From JBBQIY01 sp964618405 (GTDB lineage Bacteria > Verrucomicrobiota > Kiritimatiellia > RFP12 > UBA3636): a stretch of 7,960 nt of DNA. Both the position numbers and the translations under genes were made by a program. Numbering within the stretch: position 1 is the first letter of the stretch; the number at the start of each line of letters is the position of its first letter. The notes under the pieces were generated by a model. The model worked only from the letters and a program-made list of their open reading frames with translations, was not told the DNA's origin and did no database searches. Shown in pieces: positions 7,045 to 7,960 of this stretch. The stretch is from assembly GCA_964618405.1 (NCBI GenBank), contig CAZUAY010000186.1:1-7960 (forward strand). Reading direction: 5' to 3'.

Positions 7045-7146
7045 TAATCGTAATCGTAATCGTAATCGTAATCCTAATCGTAATCCTAATCGTAATCCTA
7101 ATCCTAATCCTAATCCTAATCGTAATCGTAATCCTAATCGTAATCC
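7045..7146. repeat. Hexamer tandem array, 17 units of TAATCG/TAATCC
   Basis: Seventeen uninterrupted hexamers with only the last base varying between G and C (plus strand). The order is G G G G C G C G C C C C G G C G C. On the minus strand the units are GATTAC and variants with a leading C replaced by G. There are no indels or other substitutions, which suggests recent slippage expansion or constraint. One plus frame translates as alternating Ile/Val/Leu but is not a credible protein. A degenerate echo (GTTAATCAGCGTAATCTG) continues to about 7162. It is not a CRISPR array because no spacers are present. Confidence 0.95.
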
Positions 7147-7221
7147 GTTAATCAGCGTAATCTGTGAATAGAAGTTCTATATTTTCCGTGCCTTCCGCTT
7201 TCCGTGGAAAAACCTCCATTC

Positions 7222-7355
7222 TTCCTGCTTTCCTGAGTTCCATATTCAAACCTTCTCCTTATCTCCCCATTCGTGCAGATTTGTGCGATTCGTGATCACA
7301 AACTCTCCCTGCTGTTTTTCCTGATCACGAATCTCACGAATTCACACGAATCTTT
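7222..7355. repeat. Long repeat copy 1 with 30-nt inverted arms
   Basis: This copy aligns with 7459-7590 over about 132 bp with few differences. Inside it, left arm 7269-7298 and right arm 7322-7351 are inverted repeats matching at 25 of 30 positions. The inner 12 bases, GATTCGTGATCA and TGATCACGAATC, are perfectly complementary. The 23-nt loop between the arms (7299-7321) is almost unchanged in the other copy. Each arm is itself built from repeated ATTCGTG-like words, so it could arise by slippage. No open frame runs through it. Confidence 0.85.
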
Positions 7356-7458
7356 CTCCTGTGCCAATCTCTATTGATAGCCCTAGTATCCTGAATTTCT
7401 TTTGATCTGGAAAGCAGGAAAGCAGGAATTTTCTTGGTTCTGTTCCGGTAATTTTCAT

Positions 7459-7590
7459 TTCCTGACTTCCTGAGTTCCATATTCAAACCTTCACCTTATT
7501 CCTATTCGTGCAGATTCGTGTGATTCGTGATCCAAACTCTCCCTGCTGTTTTTCCTGATCACGAATCTCACGAATTCACACGAATCTTTT
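7459..7590. repeat. Long repeat copy 2 with 29-nt inverted arms
   Basis: Second copy of the element at 7222-7355, in the same orientation, 237 bp downstream. Its left arm (7504-7532) and right arm (7557-7585) match at 25 of 29 inverted positions. One left-arm base that mispairs in copy 1 (TTGTG) is changed here to TTCGTG and pairs. The loop (CTCCCTGCTGTTTTTCC core) is conserved. The right arm is identical between copies while the left arm varies. Confidence 0.85.
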
Positions 7591-7638
7591 CCTTGCTCCA
7601 CTCTTCGTTCGCAATCTTTAACCCTTGAATTTGTTATA

Positions 7639-7960
7639 CTAAAACTTCCATCCCGCCACCTCTAGTTCCTTTAGGGCCTTCTCGACCTGCGCCTTGTCGC
7701 CGCTCATGAGCGCAGCGGTGTCGCCCACCCAGCAGAGGTTCTTCTTTCGCGCCTGCTTTGCCGTTTCACACCCGAAATACTTCCTCGCCTCCTCCGCATT
7801 GACCATCACGATCTGCGCAGAAGCTCGGGAACGAGGCCGATACCGTTCCCACGTTCCTACATACTTGACGCCCGCTTCGGAATTCACAATCTCAATCACG
7901 GCATAGCCCGTTCCGACTTTCAACCTTTTTCCAGCTTTCAAACCGTCTCCGATCGCGAAC
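7639..7960 (-). CDS. Hypothetical protein, C-terminal part or small complete gene
   Basis: The minus-strand frame is open from the window edge to TAG at 7641-7639, giving about 106 visible residues. I do not recognise the family. The visible part is basic, with no membrane segment or signal peptide. It starts with a probable beta-strand stretch (VGTGYAVIEIVNSEAGVKYV). It ends with an acidic-basic helix (DKAQVEKALKELEVAGWKF), preceded by two cysteines 16 residues apart (FGC...NLCWVGD). No ATG is visible. A TTG at 7941-7939 has GGAG five bases upstream and could start a complete 100-residue protein; alternatively the gene continues beyond 7960. I favour continuation slightly, since the preceding codons (FAIGDG) look equally coding. 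No terminator follows the stop. Confidence 0.6.
   Translation of the reverse strand, partial: FAIGDGLKAGKRLKVGTGYAVIEIVNSEAGVKYVGTWERYRPRSRASAQIVMVNAEEARKYFGCETAKQARKKNLCWVGDTAALMSGDKAQVEKALKELEVAGWKF

Larger units (their letters stand above)
7147..7638. other. Gene-free intergenic stretch made largely of repeats
   Basis: No reading frame with protein character is visible on either strand. The stretch holds the two long repeat copies listed separately, a short TTTCC-GT-GGAAA hairpin near 7199-7210, and CAGGAAAGCAGGAA at 7415-7428. The last is a perfect 14-bp inverted match to 7222-7235 at the edge of repeat copy 1. It is visibly richer in A and T than uvrA. Positions 7359-7410 and 7591-7638 contain nothing I can name. 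Confidence 0.6.

Noticed and set aside
7045..7146. CRISPR array
   Set aside because: The repeats are six bases long and contiguous, without spacers, and no cas gene is present.
6720..7151. Plus-strand frame with a long Ile/Val/Leu run, as if a membrane protein
   Set aside because: The hydrophobic run is just the translation of the TAATCS hexamer array, and the rest is antisense to the moxR remnant.

Overview
The window is a bacterial chromosomal segment in which every recognisable gene or gene remnant reads on the minus strand. Its centre, and about 70% of its length, is one intact 1,847-codon gene for a double-length UvrA: two complete UvrA polypeptides fused head to tail, with four ABC ATPase modules and six zinc modules. 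Double-length UvrA is known from Chlamydia and relatives, so the best guess is a member of the Planctomycetes-Verrucomicrobia-Chlamydiae superphylum. The repeat-rich flanks and four-helix-bundle and MoxR remnants fit an environmental lineage of that group. No rRNA or other marker gene fixes the phylum.

Layout, low to high coordinate. Positions 1-219 hold two tandem 64-bp repeat units built from ATTCRTA heptamers plus a TTAGG-like phrase (minus strand). Positions 220-336 hold the first 28-29 codons of a four-helix-bundle (23S rRNA intervening-sequence type) gene with an intact ribosome binding site but no body. Positions 429-482 form two inverted REP-like hairpins, each preceded by GGAG on its own strand, which can fold as a three-way junction. 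Positions 483-712 contain no gene I can support. uvrA runs from 6256 down to 713 with a possible extended -10 promoter very close to its start codon.

Upstream of uvrA, 6630-7024 is a decayed MoxR-family AAA ATPase (stop codon, small deletion, frameshift, second stop) joined to an unidentified broken reading frame at 6351-6629. A 17-unit hexamer array (TAATCS) lies just upstream of the moxR ribosome binding site. Positions 7147-7638 are non-coding and contain two copies of a roughly 132-bp element, each with about 30-nt inverted arms. The window ends inside, or just at the start of, an unrecognised reading frame ending at 7639.

Functionally the only clearly working system is nucleotide excision repair damage recognition by UvrA. 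The rest is a landscape of gene decay and several families of small repeats. I did not find a multi-gene novel system. The observations most worth following are the REP-pair element, the unequal domain make-up of the two UvrA halves, and the repeated inverted-arm elements.
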